64,000 nucleotides of DNA, from positions 44,758,518 to 44,822,517 of the forward strand of contig NC_090177.1 in the NCBI RefSeq assembly GCF_024679245.1, given 5' to 3'. Numbering within the stretch: position 1 is the first letter of the stretch; every line of letters begins with the position of its first letter. The notes under the pieces are model-generated. The model saw only the letters and a list, made by a program, of their open reading frames with translations. It was not told the DNA's origin and did no database searches. This document shows, piece after piece, positions 34,870-47,800 of this stretch. Made by a program: the position numbers and the translations under genes. The DNA comes from Pseudorasbora parva. Its lineage: Eukaryota; Chordata; Actinopteri; Cypriniformes; Gobionidae.

Positions 34870-37800
34870 GAACCACTTCAAACAGTTTTGTGTTCAACCA
34901 CTTCAAACAGTTGTGTATGGAACCACTTCAAACAGTTGTATGTGGAACCATTTCAAAGTGTTGTGTGTGGAACCACTTCAAACTGTTATGTGTGGAACCA
35001 CTTCAAACAGTTGTGTGCAGAACTACTTCAAACAGTTGTGTGTGGAACCACTTCAAACAGTTGTGCGTGGAACCACGTTAAACAGTTGTGTTTTCAACCA
35101 CTTCAAACAGTTGTGTACGGAACCACTTCAAACAGTTGTATGTGGAATCATTTCAAACTGTTGTGTGTGGAACCAATTCAAACAGTTGTGTGTGGAACCA
35201 CTTCAAACAGTTGTGTGTGGAACCACTTGAAACAGTTGTGTGGAACCACTTCAAACAGGTTTGTGTGGATCCACCTTAAACTGTTGTGTGTGGAACAACT
35301 TCAAACTGTTTTTTTTTGTATAACCACTTCAAACTGTTGTGTGGAACCACTTCAAACAGTTGTGTTTGGAACCACTTCAAACTGTTGTGTGGAACCACTT
35401 CAAACAGTTGTGTGTGGAACCACTTCAAACAGTTGTGTGTTCAACCACTTCCAACAGTTGTGTACGGAACCACTTCAAACAGTTGTATGTGGAACAATTT
35501 CAAACTGTTGTGTGTGGAACCACTTCAAACAGTTGTCTGTGGAACAACTTCAAACAGTTGTGTGTGGAACCACTTGAAACAGTTGTGTGGAACCACTTCA
35601 AACAGGTTTGTGTGGAACCACTTCAAACAGTTGTGTGTGGAACCACTTTAAACAGTTTTTTTGTGGAACTACTTGAAACAGTTGTGTGGATCCACTTCAA
35701 ACTGTTGTGTGTGGAACCACTTCAAACTGTTGTGTGAAACCACTTCAAACAGTTGTGTGTGGAACCACTTCAAACTGTTGTGTGGAACCACTTCAAACAG
35801 TTGTGTGTGGAACCACTTCAAACTGTTGTTTGCGGAACCACTTCAAACTGTTGTGTGTGGAACCACTTCAAACAGTTGTGTGTGGATCCACTTCAAACTG
35901 TTGTGTGGAACCACTTCAAACAGTTGTGTGTGGAACCACTTCAAACAGTTGTGTGCGGAACCACTTCAAACAGTTGTGTGTTCAACCACTTCAAACAGTT
36001 GTGTACGGAACCACTTCAAACAGTTGTATGTGGAACCATTTCAAACTGTTGTGTGTGGAACCACTTCAAACAGTTGTGTGTGGAACCACTTCAAACAGTT
36101 GTGTGGAACCACATCAAACAGGTTTGTGTGGATCCACTTCAAACTGTTGTGTGTGGAACCACTTCAAACTGTTTTTTTGTATAACCACTTCAAACTGTTG
36201 CGTGGAACCACTTCAAACAGTTGTGTGTGGAACCACTTCAAACTGTTGTGGGGAACCACTTCAAACAGTTGTGTGTGGAACTACTTCAAACAGTTGTGTG
36301 CGGAACCACTTCAAACAGTTGTGTGTGGATCCACTTCAAACAGTTGTGTGGAACCACTTCAAACAGTTGTGTGTGGAACAACTTCAAACAGTTGTGTGTG
36401 GAACCACTTCAAACTGTTGTGTGTGCAACCACTTCAAACAGTTGTGTGGAACCACTTCAAACAGTTGTGTGTGAAATCACTTCAAACTGTTGTGTGCAGA
36501 ATCACTTCAAACTGTTTTGTGCGGAACCACTTCAAACAGTTGCATGTGGAACCACTTCAAAAAGTTTTTTTGTGGAACCACTTGAAACAGTTGTGTGGAA
36601 CCACTTCAAACAGGTTTGTGTGGAACCACTTCAAACTGTTTTTGTGGAACCACTTCAAACAGTTGTGTGTGGAACCACTTCAAACTGTTTTTTTATGGAA
36701 CCACTTGAAACAGTTGTGTGGAACCACTTCAAACAGTTATGTTTGGAACCACTTCAAACTGTTTTTTTATGGAACCACTTCAAACAGGTTTGTGTGGAAC
36801 CACTTCAAACTGTTTTTGTGGAACCACTTCAAACTGCTGTGTGTGGAACCACTTCAAACAGTTGTGTGTGGAAACACTTCAAACAGTTGTGTGCAGAACC
36901 ACTTCAAACAGTTGTGTGTTCAACCACTTCAAACAGTTGTGTACGGAACCACTTCAAACAGTTGTATGCGGAACCATTTCAAACTGTTGTGTGTGGAACC
37001 ACTTCAAACAGTTGTGTGTGGAACCACTTCAAACAGTTGTGTGTGGAACCACTTGAAACAGTTGTGTGGAACCACATCAAACAGGTTTGTGTCGATACAC
37101 TTCAAACTGTTGTGTGTGGAACCACTTCAAACTGTTTTTTTTGTATAACCACTTCAAACTGTTGTGTGGAACCACTTCAAACAGTTGTGTGTGGAACCAC
37201 TTCAAACTGTTGTGTGGAACCACTTCAAACAGTTGTGTGTGGAACCACTTCAAACAGTTGTGTGCGGAACCTCTTCAAACTGTTGTGTGCGGAACCACTT
37301 CAAACAGTTGTGTGTGGATCCACTTCAAACTGTTGTGTGGAACCACTTCAAACAGTTGTGTGTGGAACCACTTCAAACAGTTGTCTGTGGAACCACTTCA
37401 AACTGTTGTGTGTGCAACCACTTCAAACAGTTGTGTGGAACCACTTCAAACAGTTGTGTGTGAAACCACTTCAAACAGTTGTGTGTGAAACCACTTCAAA
37501 CAGTTGTGTGCGGAATCACTTCAAACAGTTTTGTGCGGAACCACTTTAAACAGTTGCGTGTGGAACCAATTCAAACTGTTTTTTGTGGAAACACTTGAAA
37601 CAGTTGTGTGGAACCACTTCAAACAGGTTTGAGTGGAACCACTTCAAACTGTTTTTGTGGAACCACTTCAAACAGTTGTGTGTGGAACCACTTTAAACAG
37701 TTTTTTGTGGAACCACTTGAAACAGCTGTGTGGAACCACTTCAAACTGTTGTGTGTGGAACCAATTCAAACTGTTTTTTTGTATAACCACTTCAAACTGT

Positions 37801-40800
37801 TGTGTGGAACCACTTCAAAACGTTGTGTGGAACCACTTCAAACAGTTGTGTGTGGAACCACTTCAAACAGTTGTGTGCGGAACCACTTCAAAGAGTTGCG
37901 TGTGGAACCACTTCAAACAGTTGTGTGTGGAGCCACTTCAAACAGTTGTGTGTGGATCATCTTCAAACTGTTGTGTGGAACCACTACAAACAGTTGTGTG
38001 TGGAACCACTTCAAACAGTTGTGTGCAGAACCACTTCAAACAGTTGTGTGTGGAACCACTTCAAACAGTTGTGTGTGGAACCACTTCAAACTGTTGTGTG
38101 TGCAACCACTTCAAACAGTTGTGTGGAACCACTTCAAACTGTTTTTTGTATAACCACTTCAAACTGTTGTATGTGGAACCATTTCAAACTGTTGTGTGTG
38201 GAACCACTTCAAACAGTTATGTGTGGAAACACTTCAAACAGTTGTGTGTGGAACCACTTGAAACAGTTGTGTGGAACCACTTCAAACAGTTTTGTGGAAC
38301 CACTTCAAACAGTTGTGTGTGAAACCACTTCAAACAGTTGTGTGTGAAACCACTTCAAACAGTTGTGTGCGGAATCACTTCAAACTGTTTTGTGCGGAAC
38401 CACTTTAAACAGTTGCGTGTGGAACCAATTCAAACTGTTTTTTGTGGAAACACTTGAAACAGTTGTGTGGAACCAATTCAAACAGGTTTGAGTGGAACCA
38501 CTTCAAACTGTTTTTGTGGAACCACTTCAAACAGTTGTGTGTGGAACCACTTTAAACAGTTTTTTGTGGAACCACTTGAAACAGCTGTGTGGAACCACTT
38601 CAAACTTTTGTGTGTGGAACCAATTCAAACTGTTTTTTTTGTATAACCACTTCAAACTTTTGTGTGGAACCACTTCAAAACGTTGTGTGGAACCACTTCA
38701 AACAGTTGTGTGTGGAACCACTTCAAACAGTTGTGTGCGGAACCACTTCAAAGAGTTGCGTGTGGAACCACTTCAAACAGTTGTGTGTGGAGCCACTTCA
38801 AACAGTTGTGTGTGGATCATCTTCAAACTGTTGTGTGGAACCACTACAAACAGTTGTGTGTGGAACCACTTCAAACAGTTGTGTGCAGAACCACTTCAAA
38901 CAGTTGTGTGTGGAACCACTTCAAACAGTTGTGTGTGGAACCACTTCAAACTGTTGTGTGTGCAACCATTTCAAACAGTTGTGTGGAACCACTTCAAACT
39001 GTTTTTTGTATAACCACTTCAAACTGTTGTATGTGGAACCATTTCAAACTGTTGTGTGTGGAACCACTTCAAACAGTTATGTGTGGAACCACTTCAAACA
39101 GTTGTGTATGGAACCACTTGAAACAGTTGTGTGGAACCACTTCAAACTGTTTTTTGTATAACCACTTCTAACTGTTGTGTGGAACCACTTCAAACAGTTG
39201 TGTGTGAAACCACTTCAAACTGTTGTGTGCGGAATCACTTCAAACAGTTTTGTGCGGAACTACTTTAAACAGTTGCGTGTGGAACCAACTCAAACTGTTT
39301 TTTGTGGAACCACTTGAAACAGTTGTGTGGAACCACTTCAAACAGGTTTGAGTGGAACCACTTCAAACTGTTTTTGTGGAACTACTTCAAACAGTTGTGT
39401 GTGGAACCACTTTAAACAGTTTTTTGTGGAACCACTTGAAACAGCTGTGTGGAACCACTTCAAACTGTTGTGTGCGGAACCAATTCAAACTGTTTTTTTG
39501 TATAACCACTTCAAACTGTTGTGTGGAACCACTTCTTCAAACAGTTGTGTGCGGAACCACTTCAAACAGTTGCGTGTGGAACCACTTCAAACTGTTTTTT
39601 TGTGGAACCACTTGAAACAGTTGTGTGGAACCACTTCAAACAGTTGTGTGTGGAACCACTTCAAACTGTTGTGTGGAACAACTTCAAACAGTTGTGTGTG
39701 GAACCACTTCAAACAGTTGTGTGCGGAACCACTTCAAACAGTTGTGTGCGGAACCACTTCAAACAGTTGTGTGCGGAACCACTTCAAACAGTTGTGTGTG
39801 GATCCACTTCAAACTGTTGTGTGGAACCACTTCAAACAGTTGTGTGTGGAACCACTTCAAACAGTTGTGTGTGGAACCACTTCAAACTGTTGTGTGTGCA
39901 ACCACTTCAAACAGTTGTGTGGAACCACTTCAAACAGTTGTGAATGGAATTACTTCAAACAGTTGAGTGCCGAACCACTTCAAACAGTTGTGTGTGGAAC
40001 CACTTCAAACTGTTGTGTGTGGAACCACTTCAAACTGCTGTGTGTGGAACCACTTCAAACAGTTGTGTATGGAACCACTTCAAACAGTTGTGTGTGCAAC
40101 CACTTCAAACAGTTGTGTATGGAACCACTTCAAACAGTTGTATGTGGAACCATTTCAAACTGTTGTGTGTGGAACCACTTTAAACAGTTTTTTTGTGGAA
40201 CCACTTGAAACAATTATGTGTGGAACCACTTTAAACAGTTTTTTTGTGGAAACACTTGAAACAGTTGTGTGGAACCACTTCAAACTGTTGTGTGTGGAAC
40301 CACTTCAAACTGTTGTGTGGAACCACTTCAAACAGTTGTGTGTGGAACCACTTCAAACAGTTGTGTACGGAACCACTTAAACAGTTGTATGTGGAACCAT
40401 TTCAAACTGTTGTGTGTGGAACCACTGCAAACAGTTATGTGTGGAACCACTTCAAACAGTTGTGTGTGGAACCACTTCAAACAGTTGTGTGGAACCACTT
40501 CGAACTGTTGTGTGGAACCACTTCAAACAGTTGTGTGCGGAACCACTTCAAACAGTTGCATGTGGAACCACTTCAAACTGTTTTTTTGTGGAACCACTTG
40601 AAACAGTTGTGTGGAACCACTTCAAACAGGTTTGTGTGGAACCACTTCAAACTGTTTTTGTGGAACCACTTCAAACAGTTGTGTGTGGAACCACTTCAAA
40701 CTGTTTTTTTTATGGAACCACTTGAAACAGTTGTGTGGAACCACTTCAAACAGTTATGTTTGGAACCACTTCAAACTGTTTTTTATGGAACCACTTCAAA

Positions 40801-43526
40801 CAGGTTTGTGTGGAACCACATCCAACTGTTTTTGTGGAACCACTTTAAACAGCTGTGTGTGGAACCACTTCAAACTGTTTTTTTATGGAACCACTTCAAA
40901 CAGTTTTGTGAAACCACTTCAAACTGTTGTGTGTGGAACCACTTCAAACTGTTTTTTGTATAACAACTTCAAACTGTTGTGTTGAACCACTTCAAACAGT
41001 TGTGTGTGGAACCACTTCAAACTTTTGTGTGGAACCACTTCAAAACGTTGTGTGGAACCACTTCAAACAGTTGTGTGTGGAACCACTTCAAACAGTTGTG
41101 TGCGGAACCACTTCAAAGAGTTGCGTGTGGAACCACTTCAAACAGTTGTGCGTGGAGCCACTTCAAACAGTTGTGTGTGGATCATCTTCAAACTGTTGTG
41201 TGGAACCACTACAAACAGTTGTGTGTGGAACCACTTCAAACAGTTGTGTGCAGAACCACTTCAAACAGTTGTGTGTGGAACCACTTCAAACAGTTGTGTG
41301 TGGAACCACTTCAAACTGTTGTGTGTGCAACCATTTCAAACAGTTGTGTGGAACCACTTCAAACTGTTTTTTGTATAACCACTTCAAACTGTTGTATGTG
41401 GAACCACTTCAAACAGTTGTGTGTGGAACCACTTCAAACTGTTTTTTTATGGAACCACTTGAAACAGTTGTGTGGAACCACTTCAAACAGTTATGTTTGG
41501 AACCACTTCAAACTGTTTTTTTATGGAACCACTTCAAACAGGTTTGTGTGGAACCACTTCAAACTGTTTTTGTGGAACCACTTCAAACAGTTGTGTGGAA
41601 CCACTTTAAACAGTTGTGTGTGAAACCACTTCAAACAGTTGTGTGTGAAACCACTTCAAACAGTTGTGTGCGGAATCACTTCAAACAGTTTTGTGCGGAA
41701 CCACTTTAAACAGTTGCGTGTGGAACCAATTCAAGTTGTTTTTTGTGGAAACACTTGAAACAGTTGTGTGGAACCACTTCAAACAGGTTTGAGTGGAACC
41801 ACTTCAAACTGTTTTTGTGGAACCACTTCAAACAGTTGTGTGTGGAACCACTTTAAACAGTTTTTGTGGAACCACTTGAAACAGCTGTGTGGAACCACTT
41901 CAAACTGTTGTGTGTGGAACCAATTCAAACAGTTTTTTTGTATAACCACTTCAAACTGTTATGTGGAACCACTTCAAAACGTTGTGTGGAACCACTTCAA
42001 ACAGTTGTGTGCGGAACCACTTCAAAGAGTTGCGTGTGGAACCACTTCAAACAGTTGTGTGTGGAGCCATTTCAAACAGTTGTGTGTGGATCATCTTCAA
42101 ACTGTTGTGTGGAACCACTACAAACAGTTGTGTGTGGAACCACTTCAAACAGTTGTGTGCAGAACCACTTCAAACAGTTGTGTGTGGAACCACATCAAAC
42201 AGTTGTGTGTGGAACCACTTCAAACTGTTGTGTGTGCAACCACTTCAAACAGTTGTGTGGAACCACTTCAAACTGTTTTTTGTACAACCACTTCAAACTG
42301 TTGTATGTGGAACCATTTCAAACTGTTGTGTGTGGAACCACTTCAAACAGTTATGTGTGGAACCACTTCAAACAGTTGTGTGTGGAACCACTTCAAACAG
42401 TTGTGTGGAACCACTTCAAACTGTTTTTTGTATAACCACTTCTAACTGTTGTGTGGAACCACTTCAAACAGTTGTGTGTGAAACCACTTCAAACTGTTGT
42501 GTGCGGAATCACTTCAAACAGTTTTGTGCGGAACCACTTTAAACAGTTGCGTGTGGAACCAACTCAAACTGTTTTTTGTGGAACCACTTGAAACAGTTGT
42601 GTGGAACCACTTCAAACAGGTTTGAGTGGAACCACTTCAAAATGTTTTTGTGGAACTACTTCAAACAGTTGTGTGTGGAACCACTTTAAACAGTTTTTTG
42701 TGGAACCACTTGAAACAGCTGTGTGGAACCACTTCAAACTGTTGTGTGTGGAACCAATTCAAACTGTTTTTTTGTATAACCACTTCAAACTGTTGTGTGG
42801 AACCACTTCTTCAAACAGTTGTGTGCGGAACCACTTCAAACAGTTGCGTGTGGAACCACTTCAAACAGTTTTTTTGTGGAACCACTTGAAACAGTTGTGT
42901 AGAACCACTTCAAACAGGTTTGTGTGGAACCACTTCAAACTGTTTTTGTGGAACCACTTCAAACAGTTGTGTGTGGAACCACTTCAAACTGTTTTTTTTA
43001 TGGAACCACTTGAAACAGTTGTGTGGAACCACTTCAAACAGTTATGTTTGGAACCACTTGAAACAGTTGTGTGGAACCACTTCAAACAGTTGTGTGTGGA
43101 ACCATTTCAAACTGTTGTGTGTGGAACCACTTCAAACAGTTGTGTGTGGAACCACTTGAAACAGTTGTGTGGAACCACTTCAAATTGTTGTGTGTGGAAC
43201 CACTTCAAACTGTTTTTTTGTGGAACCACTTGAAACAGTTGCGTGGAACCACTTCAAACTGTTGTGTGGAACCACTTCAAACTGTTTTTTTTTGTATAAC
43301 CACTTCAAACTGTTGTGTGTGGAACCACTTTAAACAGTTTTTTTGTGGAACCACTTGAAACAGTTGTGTGGAACCACTTCAAACTGTTTTGTATGGAACC
43401 ACTTCAAACTGTTGTGTGTGGATCCACTTCAAACAGTTTTTTGTGGAACCCCTTGAAACAGTTGTGTGGAACCACTTCAAAATGTTGCGTGTGGAACCAC
43501 TTAAAAATGTTTTTTTGTGGAACCAC
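34870..43526. repeat. Minisatellite array V
   Basis: 8.66-kb array between A2 and B1. The first 0.84 kb closes the 6,189-bp unit. The middle (about 35710-41160) is a segment with its own variants: GTTGTGGGGAACC (36247), GTGTCGATACAC (37090), GGAACCTCTTC (37268), CTTCAAAACG, CAAAGAGTTGCG, and CCACTACAAAC. It includes the 860-bp repeats. The last part begins the 5.83-kb B macro-unit. A 3-bp insertion unit CCACTTCTTCAAAC appears near 39530 and 42803. Confidence 0.97.
37480..39120. repeat. 860-bp higher-order repeat, two copies
   Basis: The order GTGTGAAACC, GTGCGGAATCAC, TTTGAGTGG, CTTCAAAACG, CAAAGAGTTGCG, GTGGATCATC, CCACTACAAAC and GTGCAACC repeats with an offset of 859 bp, becoming 860 after a T-run gains one T (T7 to T8 near 37770/38630). 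The second copy has CTTCAAACTTTTG twice where the first has CTTCAAACTGTTG. The same pair is present at about 58181-59821. Confidence 0.82.
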
Positions 43527-44292
43527 ACAATTTCTCCTGACTATCAACCTGCTGTGATGAACACCAGCGATCAAATAGAGCAGCTTTATCTCGACCAAAT
43601 TCAACAAAAGTTTGCCGCTCAGTTTTCTTTAAGTTCCTAAACTTCTGTCGATATTTTTCAGGGATCAGCTGATAGCACCTCAGAACTGACGGTTTCACCA
43701 CATCGTAGTCACCGCTCTGCTCCACTGTTAGCGATAAGTAAACCTCCTGCACTCTTCCCACTAAAACACATTGCAGGAGGAATGCCCATGCAGTTTTTGG
43801 CCAATTTAAGTTGGTTGCGACACGCTCAAAGTGTGGAAAATATTTTTCCACATCTCTTTCCACAAAAGGTGGCACAAGTCGAATGTGACGAGTGACATCA
43901 AAGGAATTAGGGCCAGAAGGAACGACGCCTTCCCTCTGGGCCTCGATTTCTAACTTTCTTAAAGCCAGTCGGTTTTCAAGTTCAGTCTCACGGGCATGTG
44001 CTTGCATATGCTCCCGCTCGAACTCAATTTGCTTCTCTTTGATATTTAACTCTCTCAATCGAATCTGCAGCTCTAATGCCTCTGTAGATACGGGAGATTA
44101 TTTCTCTATAGGCAAAATGCCCTGACTAACCAAAGCAGCTTGTAAGACGGCTTTGATTGTGTCTTTGGTGTGCTTTACAGCAGAAGTGAACTCAACTTTA
44201 TAATTTACTGCCAAATTCAGCAACTGCTCTTTCGAAAATTTAAAAAGTAACTCATTAGAGGGTTCTTTAATAAAATCTTCCCCTGTTGCCAT
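43527..44292 (-). pseudogene. gag: Broken retrotransposon Gag fragment, B type, copy 1
   Basis: Least damaged version. From ATG at 44292 the frame has TAA at codon 65 (44098-44100), then stays open through the coiled coil (R108 present, where A has a stop) and the SCAN-like region to the array junction after codon ~255. Key conserved positions: W164-P165, LLQCVLVG 172-179, YRQKFR 214-219, VEFGRD 230-235, RWC 242-244. Related full-length Gag proteins go on with the rest of the capsid domain and a zinc-knuckle region; both are absent here. Codon 65 sits between the N-terminal region and the coiled coil, and the flanking frame is continuous, so one substitution is enough to explain the stop. Confidence 0.8.
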
Positions 44293-44863
44293 TTTAACAC
44301 GAAAACAATGGTTAAAACGCGCACCAAATTCAAGTACCAAAATTATAATTAAACCGCAAAAGGATGCTTAAGAGTGCACCAAAGTCAAGGGGGGAAAAAA
44401 GTATATAATAAGAGAAAACTTACCAAAGCAGTTTAACTCTAACAAAGCTACAGTACAAGGTAGCAAATATCTAAAGTGGTCAAACAAAAAGCACAATATA
44501 GGCTACAAACGACCACAAACTTTAATGTCCACCCACAAAATGTATTCAATACGCTCATATAATCCCAAGACAAGCGCTCACTAAATAGTCAATATGCCAC
44601 AATATATCACAAGCTATACAACTAAACGAAAGGTATTCTGATAGGCAAAATGTTTTCTAACTACTCTCACTAACTATACACAAAACCAAAACAAAATCCT
44701 AAATACCTACGTATCTTCAGTGGCTTACTCAGCTCGAGGCATCCGAGTGCCCCCTCCTGAGATATCCACCAAAAATAAAATAAACCTCGACTAAACAAAT
44801 AAACAGACAAACATAATTGCCCACCAGAATATTCACCAAAATGGTGTAGCTTTCAGAAGTTCA
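44293..44863 (-). mobile_element. Retroelement leader, B type, copy 1
   Basis: 571 bp with B-private changes: AACGCGCACC for AATGCGCACC, GACAAGCGCTC for GACGAGCGCTC, ATGTTTTCTAAC for ATGTTGTCTAAC, AACTCTAAC for AACTGCAAC, GAGAAAACTT for GAGAACACTT, and GCCCACCAGAATATTC at the array end. One of these loses a CpG and another keeps a CpG lost in A and C. Motif layout otherwise as in the A leader. Confidence 0.62.
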
Positions 44864-47800
44864 GAACCACTTCAAACACTTGTGTGTGGAACCACTTCAA
44901 ACTATTGTGAATGGAATTACTTCAAACAGTTGAGTGCCGAACCACTTCAAACAGTTGTGTGTGGAACCACTTCAAACTGTTGTGTGTGGAACCACTTCAA
45001 ACTGCTGTGTGTGGAACCACTTCAAACAGTTGTGTATGGAACCACTTCAAACAGTTGTGTGTGCAACCACTTCAAACAGTTGTGTATGGAACCACTTCAA
45101 ACAGTTGTATGTGGAACCATTTCAAACTGTTGTGTGTGGAACCACTTTAAACAGTTTTTTTGTGGAACCACTTGAAAAAATTATGTGTGGAACCACTTTA
45201 AACAGTTTTTTTGTGGAAACACTTGAAACAGTTGTGTGGAACCACTTCAAACTGTTGTGTGTGGAACCACTTCAAACTGTTGTGTGAAACCACTTCAAAC
45301 AGTTGTGTGTGGAACCACTTCAAACAGTTGTGTACGGAACCACTTAAACAGTTGTATGTGGAACCATTTCAAACTGTTGTGTGTGGAACCACTTCAAACA
45401 GTTATGTGTGGAACCACTTCAAACAGTTGTGTGTGGAACCACTTCAAACAGTTGTGTGGAACCACTTCGAACTGTTGTGTGTGGAACCACTTCAAACTGT
45501 TTTTTGTATAACCACATCAAACTGTTGTGTGGAACCACTTCAAACAGTTGTGTGCGGAACCACTTCAAACAGTTGCATGTGGAACCACTTCAAACTGTTT
45601 TTTTGTGGAACCACTTGAAACAGTTGTGTGGAACCACTTCAAACAGGTTTGTGTGGAACCACTTCAAACTGTTTTTGTGGAACCACTTCAAACAGTTGTG
45701 TGTGGAACCACTTCAAACTGTTTTTTTATGGAACCACTTGAAACAGTTGTGTGGAACCACTTCAAACAGTTATGTTTGGAACCACTTCAAACTGTTTTTT
45801 ATGGAACCACTTCAAACAGGTTTGTGTGGAACCACATCAAACTGTTTTTGTGGAACCACTTTAAACAGCTGTGTGTGGAACCACTTCAAACTGTTTTTTT
45901 ATGGAACCACTTCAAACAGTTTTGTGAAACCACTTCAAACTGTTGTGTGTGGAACCACTTCAAACTGTTTTTTTTGTATAACAACTTCAAACTGTTGTGT
46001 TGAACCACTTCAAACAGTTGTGTGTGGAACCACTTCAAACTGTTGTGTGGAATCACTAAAAACAGTTGTGTGTGGAACCACTTCAAACAGTTGTGTGTGG
46101 AACCACTTCAAACTGTTGTGTGGAACTACTTCAAACAGTTGTGTGTGGAAACACTTCAAACAGTTGTGTGCGGAACCACTTCAAACAGTTGAGTGTGGAA
46201 CCACTTCAAAAAGTTGTATGTGGAACCATTTCAAACTGTTGTGTGTGGAACCACTTCAAACAGTTGTGTGTGGAACCATTTCAAACTGTTGTGTGCGGAA
46301 CCACTTCAAACAGTTGTATGTGGAACCCTTTCAAACTGTTGTGTGTGGAACCACTTCAAACAGTTGTCTGTGGAACCACTTGAAACAGTTGTGTGGAACC
46401 ACTTCAAACTGTTGTGTGTGGAACCACTTCAAACTGTTGTGTGTGGAATCACTTAAAACAGTTTTTTGTGGAACCACTTGAAACAGTTGTGTGGAACCAC
46501 ATCAAACTGTTTTTGTGGAACCACTTTAAACAGCTGTGTGTGGAACCACTTCAAACTGTTTTTTTATGGAACCACTTCAAACAGTTTTGTGAAACCACTT
46601 GAAACAGTTGTGTGGAACCACTTCAAACTGTTGTGTGTGGAACCACTTCAAACTGTTTTTTTGTGGAACCACTTGAAACTGTTCTGTGGAACCACTTCAA
46701 ACTGTTTTTTGTATAACCACTTCAAACTGTTGTGTGGAACCACTTCAAACAGTTGTGTGTGGAACCACTTTAAACAGTTTTTTTTTGTGGAACCACTTGA
46801 AACTGTTCTGTGGAACCATTTCAAACTGTTGTGTGTGGAACCAATTCAAACAGTTGTGTGTGGAACCACTTCAAACAGTTGTGTGTGGAACCACTTGAAA
46901 CAGTTGTGTGGAACCACTTCAAACAGGTTTGTTTGGATCCACTTTAAACAGTTTTTTGTGGAACCACTTCAAACAGCTGTGTGGAACCACTTCAAACAGT
47001 TGTGTGTGGATCATCTTCAAACTGTTGTGTGGAACCACTACAAACAGTTGTGTGTGGAACCACTTCAAACAGTTGTGTGCAGAACCACTTCAAACAGTTG
47101 TGTGTGGAACCACTTCAAACAGTTGTGTGTGGAACCACTTCAAACTGTTGTGTGTGCAACCATTTCAAACAGTTGTGTGGAACCACTTCAAACTGTTTTT
47201 TGTATAACCACTTCAAACTGTTGTATGTGGAACCACTTCAAACAGTTGTGTGTGGAACCACTTCAAACTGTTTTTTTATGGAACCACTTGAAACAGTTGT
47301 GTGGAACCACTTCAAACAGTTATGTTTGGAACCACTTCAAACTGTTTTTTTATGGAACCACTTCAAACAGGTTTGTGTGGAACCACTTCAAACTGTTTTT
47401 GTGGAACCACTTCAAACAGTTGTGTGGAACCACTTTAAACAGTTGTGTGTGAAACCACTTCAAACAGTTGTGTGTGAAACCACTTCAAACAGTTGTGTGC
47501 GGAATCACTTCAAACAGTTTTGTGCGGAACCACTTTAAACAGTTGCGTGTGGAACCAATTCAAGTTGTTTTTTGTGGAAACACTTGAAACAGTTGTGTGG
47601 AACCACTTCAAACAGGTTTGAGTGGAACCACTTCAAACTGTTTTTGTGGAACCACTTCAAACAGTTGTGTGTGGAACCACTTTAAACAGTTTTTGTGGAA
47701 CCACTTGAAACAGCTGTGTGGAACCACTTCAAACTGTTGTGTGTGAAACCAATTCAAACAGTTTTTTTGTATAACCACTTCAAACTGTTATGTGGAACCA

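Larger units (their letters stand above)
23332..35709. repeat. 6,189-bp macro-unit with A island, two tandem copies
   Basis: Unit 23332-29520 is followed directly by 29521-35709. Every landmark is shifted by 6,189 bp: the 417-bp repeats, the 1,408-bp repeats, the A-type Gag fragment (27344 to 33533) and the array after it. I found one clear substitution inside, GTACGG with C at 23555 against GTATGG with T at 29744. The homology ends at about 29546/35735, where one copy reads GTGTGGAACC and the other GTGTGAAACC. Very high identity over 6 kb implies a recent duplication or an assembly duplication. Confidence 0.88.
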
